Shown one piece after another: positions 46,601 to 59,573 of a stretch of DNA of 64,000 bases. The notes beneath the pieces are model-generated. The model did not search any database. It saw only the letters and a program-made list of their open reading frames with translations, and was not told where the DNA came from. This DNA comes from Ramazzottius varieornatus. Its lineage: Eukaryota > Tardigrada > Eutardigrada > Parachela > Ramazzottiidae. The stretch spans positions 808,762 through 872,761 of the forward strand of contig BDGG01000012.1 in assembly GCA_001949185.1 (NCBI GenBank), in the 5' to 3' direction. The position numbers and the translations under genes were made by a program. Numbering within the stretch: the stretch's first letter is position 1; the number at the start of each line of letters is the position of its first letter.

Positions 46601-49600
46601 CCAAGACACAATCCAAGTGATGAAGAAAAAGTAGCATCTCAAAAGTTATCAACACTTTCCGGCTCATTATCATCCAATCGGCTCGTTGATCTTAAGTATC
46701 CCTTTCCCGTTGGAGGCAATCACCATGGGTAGCGTCATGTCGTGCATATCGTTTATAACTCCAGCTGTCATATTCAATTTTACGCTTAGACGCATTCGGC
46801 GGCCCTTTGTCGGCAGGCTATTCGCAACTCCATCTAACAGACAATAGTTCGCCGAACGAGCTTCCGGGTTTTCCAGAATGGGCGTGATGTCTCCCAAGAT
46901 GCTCTCCCTAGGCGTGCCTTTTAGCTGATGTCGAACACGAACAGACGCGACCACCACTCCCAGTTAACTGACTGACAGACTCCTGAAGACATTTTGGGAG
47001 GTCGGGAGACGAAACATATTTGGTCATCTCTTATGACTTATCGGTTTCTGCTCCAGTAATCGTGAGATTTTTTTCCCACTTCTCTGATTTCTAGTTCTTG
47101 ATTGCATTCCAAACCACCAACAAACTCTTCTAGATTCCTTAAGGGATAAGCAAAAGTCTCACGATGGAGCTGAGGAGAGAAACTTGGGGCAGATGAGACC
47201 GGAAGAAGTGTTTACCCCCACGTTTTCCGAATTTGATTTTCCTCGAGCTCATCAACTGACGAGAGAAGTCAACTCGAATATTGAAAGCCGAAGTCTTATG
47301 TTGTGAGACCACCGCCAAAAACTTCTTGGACTTAGCTTACTCAGCTTTTGAAAGGCGAAATTCGAAATCCCACTCGAACAAACCGCATGGTCACTGCGCC
47401 AGTTGAGCGGGGTAGGAAGGCTTCAGTTTTTTCTCCTTTCCAACTGCTTGAAAACTGATGGTGATGACGTCGGTAAGAAGTCTAAACTTTAACGTAATCT
47501 TACACGGAGCCAGACATAGATCGGTGTGTTCTTGACTTCAGAAGAGCCCGTCTTCCGCTTGAAGACCTGGGCCGATCTTCCACCTGACAATCTTACCACC
47601 CAATCTTTTCTGCTGACCTTATGACAGCTCGTCTGAGATCCCACGGTCTGAGCTCACGTTAGCGATCTTTTACGGGTTTTTGGAACCTCAGACTTGGACA
47701 AGAAAAGCGATTTTTCTCTAAAGATGAACTTTTCAAAAAAATTTGGCGTCAGCAACATTAGTTTTCCAAAACCACAGTGACGACGGACTTGGTCACTGTA
47801 AAATTGGTATGAAAGAACAGTGTTGGGACTACGTTACGCAAAGACAACTGCAGGATAATCTTTGCCCACTTTGGGGAAGAACTTTATGAAGTTCATTGTG
47901 GGAAAATCGGACAAGGCATAGGAAAGACTGACCGTGTCTTTATTCAAGATAATATTCAGTTTCCAAAAGGAGGAAAGACAAATCTAAACAAGGAAAAACA
48001 CGTCAAAAGCTTACGGCATAGATTTTCCCTTTTTAACATCCAAAACAAAAAACACCTCATCAAGACCTTTCTGATCTTTAACAGTTGAAATAACAGAAAA
48101 CCAATTACCACGCTGAATGTCAATAGACACGCGCTGCTTAAAAAATTGTAAAGAACGATCCTCTCCAGTTATCTCAAGCATCTTATTACGAACTGTCTCA
48201 AAAAGTTCCGTTGAAGGTCCCCACGGTCCAAAGGTCTCCAGTCCGACTGGATAGAAGGAGAACTGCTGGCCGATGTGAACATACTTTGCCTTCTTCCTCT
48301 TTTCAGCTTCTTCCGCAGCTGATCCTGCTCTCCTCGACGAATCGACAACGTTCATCTGAGCCAACGTGTCGACAACTGTCACGCCCCACACTAGTCCTTT
48401 CCATTCTTCCATGGGACTTGCGACATTCCGTCAGACCGTCGCTTGTCCGCACGGAAAATTCCCGGTGGTTCCAGGATGGCAGGCACCTGAGCGGTGGCTA
48501 ACGCTCGGCGAAGGGACTCGTTCAGTGCATTGTGACGACTGCGGCGTCCGGCGCTGTACTTGCAGCTCAAGCCGTGCTGTCCGAGCTCGTCCACCATCTT
48601 TCCGCACCGACACACGTGAGGTCTGCATAGTTTTGCGCCTAGACGCAAGCCTATGCTTACTCGTAGCGTGTTGTCGTTCAGAAGGTTTCCGAGTGAGGAA
48701 GCCGGAAGTGCGTGGAGTCACGATCCCGAGTTTTTGTCTGAAACAGCTAAAAGACGGGCTTTAGTGTTGAGTGAAGCAGCACTTACCACTGCGTCATGGC
48801 TGTTCTTTAGAAGAGGAAGTCCTAGGCTCGCTGCTGATGACGCAACTCGGGGAGGATCAGCTGTCGTCAGGAAGGTCCACTTGGTCAAAGCGTTTCTTTG
48901 TCCAAATCGGCACCAGGAAGGATGCTGAGCACCAGTTGTTGAACGGAGTGGATCGAAGCCAAAAAAGCTGGGAGTGCGACCTCTTCCGTACGACGGATGC
49001 CCAGTCCACCTAAACCGACTGGAAGCGTTGCTTGACGCCATGGCTTGGAAGACATCTGGACGTTGGTGATTTTCGCTAGACTCTAGCGTATCACCTCGTC
49101 GAACTCCTTCAGCACTTCTGCGAATTTCCACACCGGGGAGCACCGCAGAATGTACAGGAGTTTAGGCAGGCAGAGGCAATTCTTAAGAAGAAAGAGCGCT
49201 TGATGGGCGTGCATGAGGCAAAGTCTTTTGCTGACAACTTTCATCGGACCTGTCTTCGCTCGGACAGCTTCCAAGCCCTCTTCCATCGAGGGGGCTCCCA
49301 GCAGGCTCAGCTCACTCCTGGAAGGGAGTAGAATGCCGGGGCAAACAACGTTCACTTCCTGCTCGATGGCCACCCGATCCTGGTGCGAACCGCCAAAGGC
49401 GAACAGCTCGCACTTGGAAGTATTGAGTTCCAAGCCCAGGTCCAGTCCTTCCGTCATAACAGTCTGTAAATCTGAAACAACACAATCAGCACCCCCTCCA
49501 ATGGTACCATCGTCGAGGTATCAGACATTCAAAGGCGAAGTAAGGCCCTTGGTCAGCCTCTCGAATCTCGGTCACCAGACAAAACAACAAGGGACCTAGG

Positions 49601-50622
49601 GGATCCCCCTGCTGTACACCATTTGCTGATTCTAAGACATGCTCGCCATACACAAACTTTGACGGTCGCCTGTAAACTACCAAACGAAGGGTAGATACAT
49701 TGGCATGTTGTCATGGACGTTTTGGATAAGCACATCCCGACGAATGGTGTTAAAGGCGTTCTTGAAGTTGAGCTTGAGCAAAATTTGGCTTGCGGTTCTT
49801 CCTTCTTCCAGGAAACTCCGCACAGCATGAACTGCTGCTTCTGCTCCGCCTGTCGTACCGCGTCCCACCTTCTCCGGTCTCACTCTTTGCTCCATTTCGC
49901 TCCCAATTCTTTTCCCAATGATCTTACCCGCAAGGCGACGTAGTGTGTTACCCACGGCAATGGGACGAATACCACCATCTTTCTTCTTCAGAGCTGTCAG
50001 GGAAGCGCCATACAGTACCTCACATACATTGTCCGGCACTTTACCATGCAACATCTGAGTCATGAGCTTCGCCAGTGCTTCCGCCAAGGCCACTGTTGCT
50101 CCATTCGAAGCGCCTGCCAACATATCCTTGATGTGCTGAGGTCGTAAGCCATCGAGACCACCAGCTGAGCCATTCGGAAAACTCTGGACTGCTGCTACCA
50201 TCATAGGAAATAACTTGATACAAGATCGTTATCACAAGTGGTGCATGTTTTCTCTGTTATAGGCTGAGGCGTGCGCCACTCTAGATGCCGATCTTGTGTG
50301 TTTCGTTGCCGGCCTCGCAAGTTTTATGAACAAAAGTTAAAGGAACTTTTCACATATAGACTGTGTTTTCGTGTCGACCATTAATATTCATCGTTTTTCA
50401 GATACGATACATTTCGCTCAAGTGGTATGGAAGAAGACTGCCGAGATGGGTTGTGGAATGGCCAGGAGTACAAAGAAGAACGCAGATTTTGTGATACTTG
50501 TGGCCTATTACCGCACACCGGGCAACGGCAACCTGCCAGGAGAATTTGCTCAGAACGTACCTCCTCCCAAGTATCAAGTCCGCTTCAACACGCATGACTC
50601 CATCAATGGACTGTTAGCGTAG
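43656..50622 (+). CDS. GLIPR2-like: CAP-superfamily protein, GAPR-1/GLIPR2-like
   Basis: Exons 43656-43818 (first exon, by phase), 45979-46140, 46365-46490 and 50402-50622 give 223 residues. The N-terminal exon is Gln/Pro/Ser-rich (MNPADNSARKTQLPPQQQ) and has no signal peptide, which fits the intracellular GAPR-1 branch rather than secreted CAP proteins. The CAP fold is marked by FEAHNHFRTLHGCPRLRWSE (first His), AQHWAEHIAESG, IGENICML (catalytic-like Glu), IRQYDFAEPGW, IHFAQVVWKKTAEMGCG (second His and CAP1 motif) and YRTPGNGNLPGEFAQNV (CAP2). The metal-coordinating His/Glu set appears complete. GAPR-1 proteins bind lipid membranes at the Golgi and regulate Beclin-1. The last intron, 46491-50401, is 3.9 kb and holds a dead reverse transcriptase. 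The core exons are secure; the first exon is less so. Confidence 0.85.
44530..44709. repeat. Foldback repeat copy 16, compound (CAP intron 1)
   Basis: It starts TGGGACGTCGGCAAACGAAT and ends AATCATTTGCCGATATCCCA. There is an extra internal half copy: the AGCCAACTACAATGTAAACG loop and right arm recur as CAGCTAGTTACAGTGTGAAC about 70 bp on. The unit is about 180 bp instead of about 120. Confidence 0.82.
45158..45276. repeat. Foldback repeat copy 17 (CAP intron 1), near-consensus
   Basis: Left GGATGTCGGCAAATGAATTT and CTCAGTGGCGCACG; right CGTGCGCCACTTGAAAAACG and CTCATTCGGCGATGTCC. It is among the best-preserved copies. Confidence 0.87.
46168..46290. repeat. Foldback repeat copy 18 (CAP intron 2)
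   Basis: Left GGATATCGGCAAGTGAATTC and GAATGGCGCACGCTC; right GAATGTGCGCTTCTTGAG and CGTTTGCCGAAGTCCCA. Confidence 0.85.
46491..48010. other. CAP last intron, left part
   Basis: About 1.5 kb of intron between exon 3 and the reverse transcriptase remnant. It may include the 3' untranslated part of that element, but no poly(A) or repeat end was identified. A 95-codon frame at 46957-46670 (-) is noted but not supported. Confidence 0.3.
48011..50204 (-). mobile_element. Decayed non-LTR retrotransposon with reverse transcriptase and zinc/endonuclease-like C-terminus
   Basis: Reading leftward: FPNGSAGGLDGLRPQHIKDM, TALKKKDGGIRPIAVGNTLR, then RT motif A as LKLNFKNAFN with the catalytic Asp replaced by Asn. 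Next come GVQQGDPLGPLLF (motif B) and the YLDDG box (motif C), just after a stop that replaces an expected Trp. A thumb-like region and several frameshifts follow. A CCHC-like knuckle (CRCGKMVDELGQHGLSC) and RRSRHN precede an EP ... RRSDG ... VWGVTVVDT block, which resembles the restriction-like endonuclease of R2/NeSL-type elements with the usual Asp in W-D-V-T changed to Gly. The protein ends near 48011. The copy is 5'-truncated and broken by frameshifts, stops and two active-site changes, so it is inactive. It lies antisense in the CAP gene's last intron. Confidence 0.85.
50209..50312. repeat. Foldback repeat copy 19 (CAP last intron)
   Basis: ACAAGATCGTTATCACAAG and GTGGTGCATG face GCGTGCGCCACTCTAG and CCGATCTTGTGTGTTTCGTT. 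It abuts the 5' end of the reverse transcriptase remnant. Confidence 0.82.
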
Positions 50623-51432
50623 ACCTCGAAGTCCCGGCGTTTTCTCGTGTTTTTACTCCAATAATGTCATGTGCCTTTTTCAATCGTGACCACAAACTCT
50701 AATAGCTCTCGAAGCGTCCAGGCACCCAAAACCTCCGGATTTGCGCCTAACTGCGGTGAAGACGATCTTGACGAAGACCGGCGAGCTCCAGCAGTAACCA
50801 TGTACCTTGGATTGTCGAGCCTTCTGGGGGATACTCTGTTCTCTCAAGACTGGACTGCTTTTGGCGTAAAGATACAAGCTCGACCAAAGTTAAGCTCATT
50901 TTCTGCGCCCACTGTGGGTGGCTGTTTAGTACAGAGATACTGTAGAAGGACTTTGCAAGTTGGCATACCCTGTAGAAAATTTGTCACTGATGCGTCCTCG
51001 GGCTTTTCTCACCCAAGAACTTTTTTCTGTCGTTGTGCTCGTTGCTGCCGGTCTTTGAGATCTGTTAACAGAATGTCCATAACCAAGGACGAGAGTTTTT
51101 AACTGGATGCACTTTTCGATGTTGGAATCACTATACGAGAACATAAGTTCGATTTCCACAGATACACTTCCTATGAGAAAGAAGCTCAATCGAAGCAAAC
51201 TGGACACAGAACTCTGTGAACTCGGAGATTGGTCAGTACCGCCAGAATTTTGTTAGCCACTAAAAAAACACCAGCAACGCAAGAAGGAAACATGCAAAAT
51301 CACCGTTCCAGTAACAACCAGGAAGACGCATTGCACCGGGCTGAGATTAGTGAACATGAAACTTATCAGACAAGGAGCGGCATTTTTGCCCGGTCCGAAC
51401 TCTCATAAGGACATGCAATCGACCTTCTGTGC
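50623..51432. other. Convergent intergenic region
   Basis: About 0.8 kb between the CAP stop and the RNA cyclase stop, which point at each other. It is expected to hold two 3' UTRs. No exon is supported. Confidence 0.4.
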
Positions 51433-53036
<1,604 letters not shown>

Positions 53037-53457
53037 CTTGATCACGAAAGCACCTGAAGACAGAAAGAACGAGCTCTTGCCTGCCTTGTCGGTCGATGGT
53101 CTTTCTATCTTAGTGAATCCGCCTCCCCTGTCTAGAAAAAAAACCGATCTTCAGACTCCCGGTTGCACTTTGAGATAAACAGATGAAAATTCAAAACCAA
53201 AACATAGGCACAAGCGCGAATTTGCGATTCGTGAAAGCTATTCACCACTTGCTACACCCCGCCACGCCTCCCATGTTTTGCAAATTGCGCAACGAGAAAC
53301 ACCAGAAGGATGGTTATGAATTTTGATATCAGTATTCTGAACGAGGGTGACTGTTCTGCCATATCTCGCCTCATTAACCGCAGTAGCGATTGTTGCATAT
53401 TCTGGATACTCTGTTGACTGATAGTATGCGGTTGCGTGATTAGATTACAGGTGAACA

Positions 53458-56099
53458 ATGGGAGAGTCCAACGAAAGCCAAGCGACTCCCAGGGACTTCT
53501 CCAACGGACACCGCATTCACAGGGTCGTCCTCACCGGTGGTAAGTGTCAGAAAGGAAAGATATAACTTTTAAACGCCCTCGAATACAGTGTTTGATTGTA
53601 GAATAAAGCTCGGAAAAGTCTGCTATCCATATTCAGTGTTTATGAAAACAGTAGCAGTATACCATTGTGGCCACGAACGTGAGGACATCCCAGATCAATC
53701 AATCAAGATGACTGTGTGACGTCACGGCAATCAAGATGACTGTGTGACGTTTCAGGCTCAGTCAGCTGTTTCAGGCGTAACAGGTGTTCCCTTGTGATAC
53801 CGGGAGTCGTTCTGTGGTCTCTTCTGTGATATCCATAGCTACCTCTGTCATTGTGTTGTGGAATAGAGTTCAGGATGAGTCGAGGCTACAGCGTGAGTGC
53901 CGTGGTGATTTAGATTTCAGAGAGTGGTTTCCAATAAAGTTTATCAAAACTTTTGATTACCGCCCCGATCTCCGCCTTCATTTTGACTGATTGATTTGTC
54001 ATATCCTCACGTTCGTGGCCTCAATGGTACGTGGTTCACCATTGTTGTCGTATTTCGCGACTGTTTGTTCTTGCAGGGCCATGTGCGGGGAAGACTACGG
54101 CCCAGGCAAACCTTTCGTCCTTTTTCGAGAATCTGGGATGGAAAGTTTACCGAGTACCGGAAGCGGCCAACCTGCTACTGAGGTACTGCGATTAGATACT
54201 TAGCATATATAGGTGATCGAGACTTGAGGGCTCATATGACATATGTATGGAAATTGGAGTTTTTATTTTAGCGGTGGGGTGCGGTTCCCGGAGCTAAGCG
54301 AAGACGACTGTAGGTTCTGTTCGAATCTCCGGAACACTGCCAACAAGACGTACGAATAACGCTGTGGATTTTAGGTTTCAACTTTCAGCAGAACTTGCTA
54401 AAGACCATGATGCAAATTGAGCAAACCTTCATGGACCTTGCCGAGACCGCCAAGCGCAATGTTCTGATAGTCTGTGATCGTGGGACGATGGACGCCTCTG
54501 CGTGTAAGTGCATGTTTCTCATGGTGTTGTATTGTGTTCCTAACAGGCGTTCTGGTAGATCTGCCACCGGAAGGATGGGAGAAGATTCTTCGGAACTGCG
54601 GCTTGAACGCTATCGATATCAGGGATAATCGATACAATCAGATTATCCATCTCGTACGGTCCCTCATTCTAGTCTGGTCCATTCTGAAATTCCTGATGCA
54701 TCAGCGTGCGATCAGACTCTCACTTCATTATAGGTTACCGCAGCTAAAGGGGCGGAAACATTCTACACCTTAGCGAACTCGACCTCTCGTAGTGAGGGAA
54801 TAGACCTGGCTCGAGACTTGGACGACAAAGTCATGCGGGTATGGTTGAGAGTTTATTTCAATGGTTACAGTTGTTAAAACCCTGGCTCGTATTATCAACT
54901 TTAAACAGGCATGGATTGGTCATCCTTATCTGGAAGTGATCGATAACAGCACAAACTTCGACATGAAAATGCGGCGTCTCGTGGCTGTGAGTATCCGTGA
55001 TTGAACGGTCGCTTTTCCGGAGCAACCGTCTTCCAGGTCTGAGAACTCGCGTTTCATCTTGGTATCTCTTTAGGCGGTCTGTGATCGATTGGGCTTGGAT
55101 ACGGGCGATCGCCTGGCTCCAAACAGCAAGAAGCGAAAGTTCCTTATCAAGTCGCTGCCTGTGTTCCCCGAGGTACGCTGATTAAGATGTTTGTTCAGCG
55201 TCGACACTTGACATACTGTACTCTAAACTGATGACGACGCATATGGCGGTTCTCCGTAGGCTATCAAGTTTGAAGACTTCAATGTGGAACACGACTACTT
55301 GTCGACGGTCGGCGACGAAATACAAGTCCGTCTGCGCAAACGCGGCTGGAATAAGCATTGGGGATACACTCATACTGTCCGCCGTCAAGTCGTCATCGAC
55401 GGAAAGGCGGAAAAGATTGAAAACCGCACTCAAATCACCGAACGGGACTATTTCGTATGTACTGTATTTCATGGTAATGCTTTTCGGCTAGCTTTATCCT
55501 TTGTTGAATTGTTTCTTCCAGATGCTGCTTGCCCAACGTGATCCCTCACATTATCGCGTGTACAAAAAGCGGCGATGTTTTCTGTGGAACAACCAGTACT
55601 TCCAGCTGGACATATACACGGAGAAGAATCCGTCCAAGTATGTGAAACGCACACTGCTCCAGAATTCTCTTGAACTTGGAATAGGTTTGTCGTAGACCGA
55701 AATTGCTTGCGACTTTTCAGATACCGTGGCCTTTTGATTCTGGAAACTTTCACTACGAAATCGGACCGGCTGCAACTACCAGACTTCCTCGATGTGGAGA
55801 AGGAAATCACCAGCAACTCAGAATACTCAATGTTCAATCTGTCCCGTAAGCTGGACGCTCCTCCACATAAGCCTCAAGAAAAGTCCAAGTCGCCCATCCA
55901 GTTCGAGAAGATTGACGTGGGATCCGGTGCCAAGCTGATCAACATCGGTACACCGATCACTAACGGTGTGGCTGGCCTTCAATCGGACTTGACTCGAGCT
56001 GTGTCGGTAGTGGAGAACGGCAATGGGCATCACTCCAAGGATGCCGCAAAGGTGCGGTCCTTATCAGAAGTCGTAGGGCCAGACGACATTCGCCGGTAG
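53458..56099 (+). CDS. TTD14: TTD14-like P-loop NTPase with CYTH-like domain
   Basis: Eleven exons (53458-53539, 54077-54182, 54272-54309, 54375-54503, 54547-54653, 54734-54838, 54909-54986, 55074-55172, 55260-55454, 55522-55637, 55721-56099) give about 477 residues. The N-terminal AAA-type domain has a Walker A P-loop ([18 protein letters not shown]) and a Walker B-like strand ([14 protein letters not shown]). A CYTH/triphosphatase-like domain follows ([58 protein letters not shown]). The Ser/Lys-rich tail ends near VVGPDDIRR. The Drosophila relative binds GTP and phosphoinositide and is needed for light-dependent TRPL channel transport. The order and length fit that family; the role here is inferred. 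Intron 1 holds a 368-bp inverted-repeat element. Confidence 0.93.
53661..54028. mobile_element. Non-autonomous DNA transposon-like element, 368 bp
   Basis: The left end ACCATTGTGGCCACGAACGT and right end (reverse complement) ACCATTGAGGCCACGAACGT begin terminal inverted repeats of about 45 bp with scattered mismatches. There is no coding capacity inside. A two-copy direct repeat of CAATCAAGATGACTGTGTGA lies just inside the left end. It sits in TTD14 intron 1 and is unrelated to the common foldback family. Confidence 0.75.
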
Positions 56100-56692
56100 T
56101 GATACTAATATACTTCACACAGTGAATTCTGCTATTTTTCCCCGCAGAGTGTTCGTTTGCTTTTCGTACCCATTTGTTCTGATAACAAGATCATGTTCCT
56201 ATCACTTTTAGGCGTTACTTCACTTGCCTTTAGCTCTTTGCTTATAAGAAGGCAGCTTAGTTATTTGGCACCAGGCCTCCAGTGATCTGTTACCTATTCC
56301 ATATTTTCCATTGCTCCTTCCCGAGGTTGACCGCCGGTTGAAATAGCTTGATGATAAGATACGATGACTTTACGAGTGCCTACCTGCAAAGACACAGTAC
56401 GACTACATGTACCAATTTTGAATAAAATATCTTGAACAAGGTAAAGAGGAAGCGAGAGCGTTTTGGATATTCAAACCGAAAGGTCTTCGATCATAAAAGA
56501 CGAAAAAGGCTGGAATGTGAACACGACTTCAGTATACACGACTCACACAAGCACATATCCCTATTACACAGCGCAGTTGAGCTAACTCCACAAAATTCCT
56601 GTGGTCCTCGGACGTCATGGTTCATTTCCGTCGAACAAAACGATACTCCAGGTTCAATACAGCTACAAAAACACAATCAAGAATCGCTGTTA
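56100..56692. other. Convergent 3' region of TTD14 and CZIB
   Basis: A candidate poly(A) signal, AATAAA, occurs near 56421 for TTD14. No exon was found in this 0.6 kb. Confidence 0.45.
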
Positions 56693-57808
56693 TCATAATC
56701 TAGATTCTAGCAGACTCGCTGAGAGGACGTTACGATGAGCACAAACAATGGTAAACACTATAATTATTATAGACCACTCGTACACTGTAGGGTACAGTGT
56801 GGGTTCTTACAAATTGACTCCTTGCCTTCCTCGTCGTAGTCCGTCCACTCCTATAGGCAACAGTTTTGAACTGAATACGCAGAAGCGCAGCTTCAAAAAT
56901 AGCTCCATGAAGTTCGAACGATTTAGAAGCTTTACAGTCGTTGGTGCCCCACAGTCTGATTACTTACATTGTCCTCAAAAGTCACGTCGTTGAACACGGT
57001 CTTGGATTTTGAGCTTGCTATCCGGTATCCACCCTGGAAACAGCACACCGCAGGTCGATCTTGATGTTCAAATCCTCCGAAGCTCTCGAGCGCCGCATCT
57101 TATGACACGTTACCCCAAAGCGAAAGCCTGTTGGCTCCAAGCCTCGACAGTCGAAGGTACAAACTGTTTTGAAGGTCCCGTCGTCGCTTTCAGTATAAGG
57201 AATCCCAACCGCTTTTTCGAAACCCACTATACCTGACAATCAGGAAAAACCGTAAACAGCAATGATATCTGACGTCACAGAGTATTTGACGGTAAGCTTC
57301 AGGGCAACGTGACCAGGGAGTAACCGCCCTTACTAGCATTATTGGCGTGCCTGCAAAACTGGCATGTTTCCACTAGATGCGCTTCTCCTCTCCCCAACTT
57401 CGTGCCCGAGGTGTCCTAAAATTACAACGGGGGAAAACTTCTATAATGTATATCGGACAAAGACCTTACGGTAGCCTCCCATAATTATCAGAATCTAATA
57501 ACAGTAGCCCCGAACCGGAAGTGGAACAACTACGTACTCCTACTTACATTCAAGCTTATCACTCGGTAGGTATCTTTCTCCTCGCCACATCCAGCACACT
57601 TGAACTAAACTGCAAAACATGCTTGATCGAACGGGTAACCGACAAACGTTGCGCGTCGAACCTTCATATGCCATTCAAACGTTTCCAGCGGAGAGGGCAC
57701 AAACTCTTGCACGTTCTCCAGGTCGCCTTTGATTTGCAAGTCAAACTTCTGTAACAGTAACATATTAAAATTCTTGCAAAATTCCACGGTGCACAACAGC
57801 CATACCAT
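56693..57808 (-). CDS. CZIB: CXXC-motif zinc-binding protein (CZIB/UPF0587)
   Basis: Eight coding exons: 57808-57806 (ATG only), 57748-57662, 57604-57548, 57415-57334, 57232-57114, 57033-56968, 56850-56811 and 56784-56693, giving about 181 residues. Conserved features are KFDLQIKGDLENV, then two zinc-binding pairs, KCAGCGEEKDTYR and TCQFCRHANN. VGIPYTESDDGTFKTVCTFD, CRGLEP and EWTDYDEEGKESI follow. The family is a small soluble CXXC zinc protein of poorly known cellular role. The start codon stands alone: ATG is followed at once by a GTATGG donor and joins in phase 0 to KFDLQ. That matches the family's very short N-terminus. The C-terminal exon (YEWSIIIIVFTIV...) departs from the usual short VTHQFVKC-type ending and is less certain. 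Confidence 0.88.
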
Positions 57809-58668
57809 TTTTCGCAAGTGCCGCTCGAAGGCAATCAGTAGTGAAGATGAAGACGTGCTGAAGTAAGTACTCGTAGCCAGAGTTGGTTAATAATCAATAT
57901 CTTTATACGAAAAACCCAACTGGAAACGCTGGGCAGCTGGCCGTACTACTCATCGAGTTGTCCGTTAGATACACAAAGGGACAAGAGGTCCTGCGACCGG
58001 AGAACACTTCCGTTTCTCACGGGCTGATGGGGATTATCAGGGGAGGAATCGAGAAGTCGGGAAAGGAAAGTTGCGAGTTACGAATGAGAACACTGCATCA
58101 CAATTCCACAGGTGAACTTTTACCGAGTAGTACAGTACCGACATACATTGAGACACTAAAGCCGATTTAGCATGGCCTGCCATAAAACTATTCACTCAAT
58201 CAAGTTTAAACACAAATCAAGTGGATCCTCAGTTTACTCAAAAAATCAAGTCGTTTAATTTTCAGGGCGATTTGCTCTAATCATTGTTATTCAACACCTT
58301 CGGCAAACCATTCGGAAGGTCGCTAATAGACCAGTAATAGTCCACCTGCGGAACACTGCACTGCATTCCAGCTCGCAGGATGACTTATGGACATTGTATA
58401 TAACCTGACCTGACATAAAAGCCTTTCACATAAAATTATGGCTTTCTGTTTACGTGTCCTGGTCCCTTGAACGAGATTGATAAGAATTCCCAATTTTCCA
58501 CTGTTTTCTGACTTCCGATTGCAGTTTGCTGGACTCGTCCCATACTCTTCTATCTTAAAGGGACCACGAACTTTGTTCCTGCTCAGCGTGCATTGTTGGA
58601 GAGATCCTAAGAGGAACAGCGAGGGTATCTAAGCGGATCAAAAATCGACTCTCCAGCACCGGGATAAG
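57809..58668. promoter_or_regulatory. Divergent region between CZIB and TMEM258
   Basis: The two start codons face away from each other across 0.86 kb, so both promoters should be here. No TATA box or exon was recognised. Confidence 0.35.
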
Positions 58669-59283
58669 ATGGCCGTGGTAAGACTAAAATTTTTCGGGCA
58701 AGCGGTGCTGCGGGTCTGCTGCCTGCAAGTACTCTTCAGTTCATCGATAGGGTATGTGCTACCATGCTGTTGGATTTATAGGAAATACAGAAGTCGGACT
58801 TTGTGGACGTCACAGGCTACTCGCGATACGGTGGACCAGTCGATCCTTCCATCATCCCAGCTATGTCGTACCTGCTTCTGGGTGCGGGACTCTTCTTTAT
58901 GGCATACTTCTTTGTGTAAGAGCAATTTGGCCCGTGCATAATCCTAGCGTGAAAGGAAAAACGAGAGTAACTGTTGTTGTTGTTGCAGGTACATAGTGAC
59001 AACCACGAGAGGGTCGCGGGATCTCAAGAAAGAGATTACGGTAGCTTCCTTGGCAGCTGGCTTGCTGGGTGTAGGTGAGTCGCAGTACGAAATGTCTCTA
59101 AAACTCAGGTGCGAATTCCCACGGCATATTACATTCCAAAATATTCTGCCTGTGTTATGGAGAACACCGCAAGAGTCGCGACAGCTAAACTACATCTTAT
59201 ACTTATACGTAACACAATTGCTTATCCTTCTGTTTGTTGTAGGAACAATTTTCACTTTGTTGTTCGTCGGAATATACGTTTGA
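58669..59283 (+). CDS. TMEM258: TMEM258, oligosaccharyltransferase subunit
   Basis: Four exons (58669-58677, 58791-58915, 58989-59074, 59243-59283) encode 86 residues; the family is about 79. The first exon codes only Met-Ala-Val. The rest reads SRYGGPVDPSIIPAMSYLLL, AGLFFMAYFFVYIVTTTRGS and DLKKEITVASLAAGLLGVGT, and ends LLFVGIYV. Two transmembrane helices are clear. TMEM258 is a small ER membrane subunit of the OST complex that transfers the finished glycan to nascent proteins. The similarity spans the whole length, so the call is secure despite the tiny first exon. Confidence 0.95.
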
Positions 59284-59573
59284 AATCACCCCTAGCACTG
59301 CTGAAAGAAGTCGAACAGCAAATCCATTATACGGCTCAGATGGACTTTGCATTCCGTATAAGTTTCTTTCATTTTTTGGAGAACTTGAAAGCACCGCTGG
59401 AGCATCGTGAAAGTCCGCTAATCGTTTTATTTACGCTACTCAACGCGCACGCCGAAACTCTGAATTTTCAGGCGTAATGTTTTCATGCTATTTTAGCAGA
59501 ACGCCATTACAGCTAGTGAACGAGAGTATTTCTCAAAGCTGGACAAACCTATAAGATAACAATTGTCCGCTGT
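59284..59573. other. Convergent 3' region of TMEM258 and the Kelch gene
   Basis: Less than 300 bp between facing stop codons. Nothing beyond presumed 3' UTRs is seen. Confidence 0.4.

Noticed and set aside
46670-46957. 95-codon open frame on the minus strand inside the CAP intron
   Set aside because: No recognisable family, no supporting splice partners, and open frames this long occur by chance in this base composition.
54272-54345. tRNA-like B-box (GTTCGAATC) in a GC-rich stretch
   Set aside because: It overlaps coding exon 3 of TTD14 and its donor; no acceptor stem or A-box partner is present.
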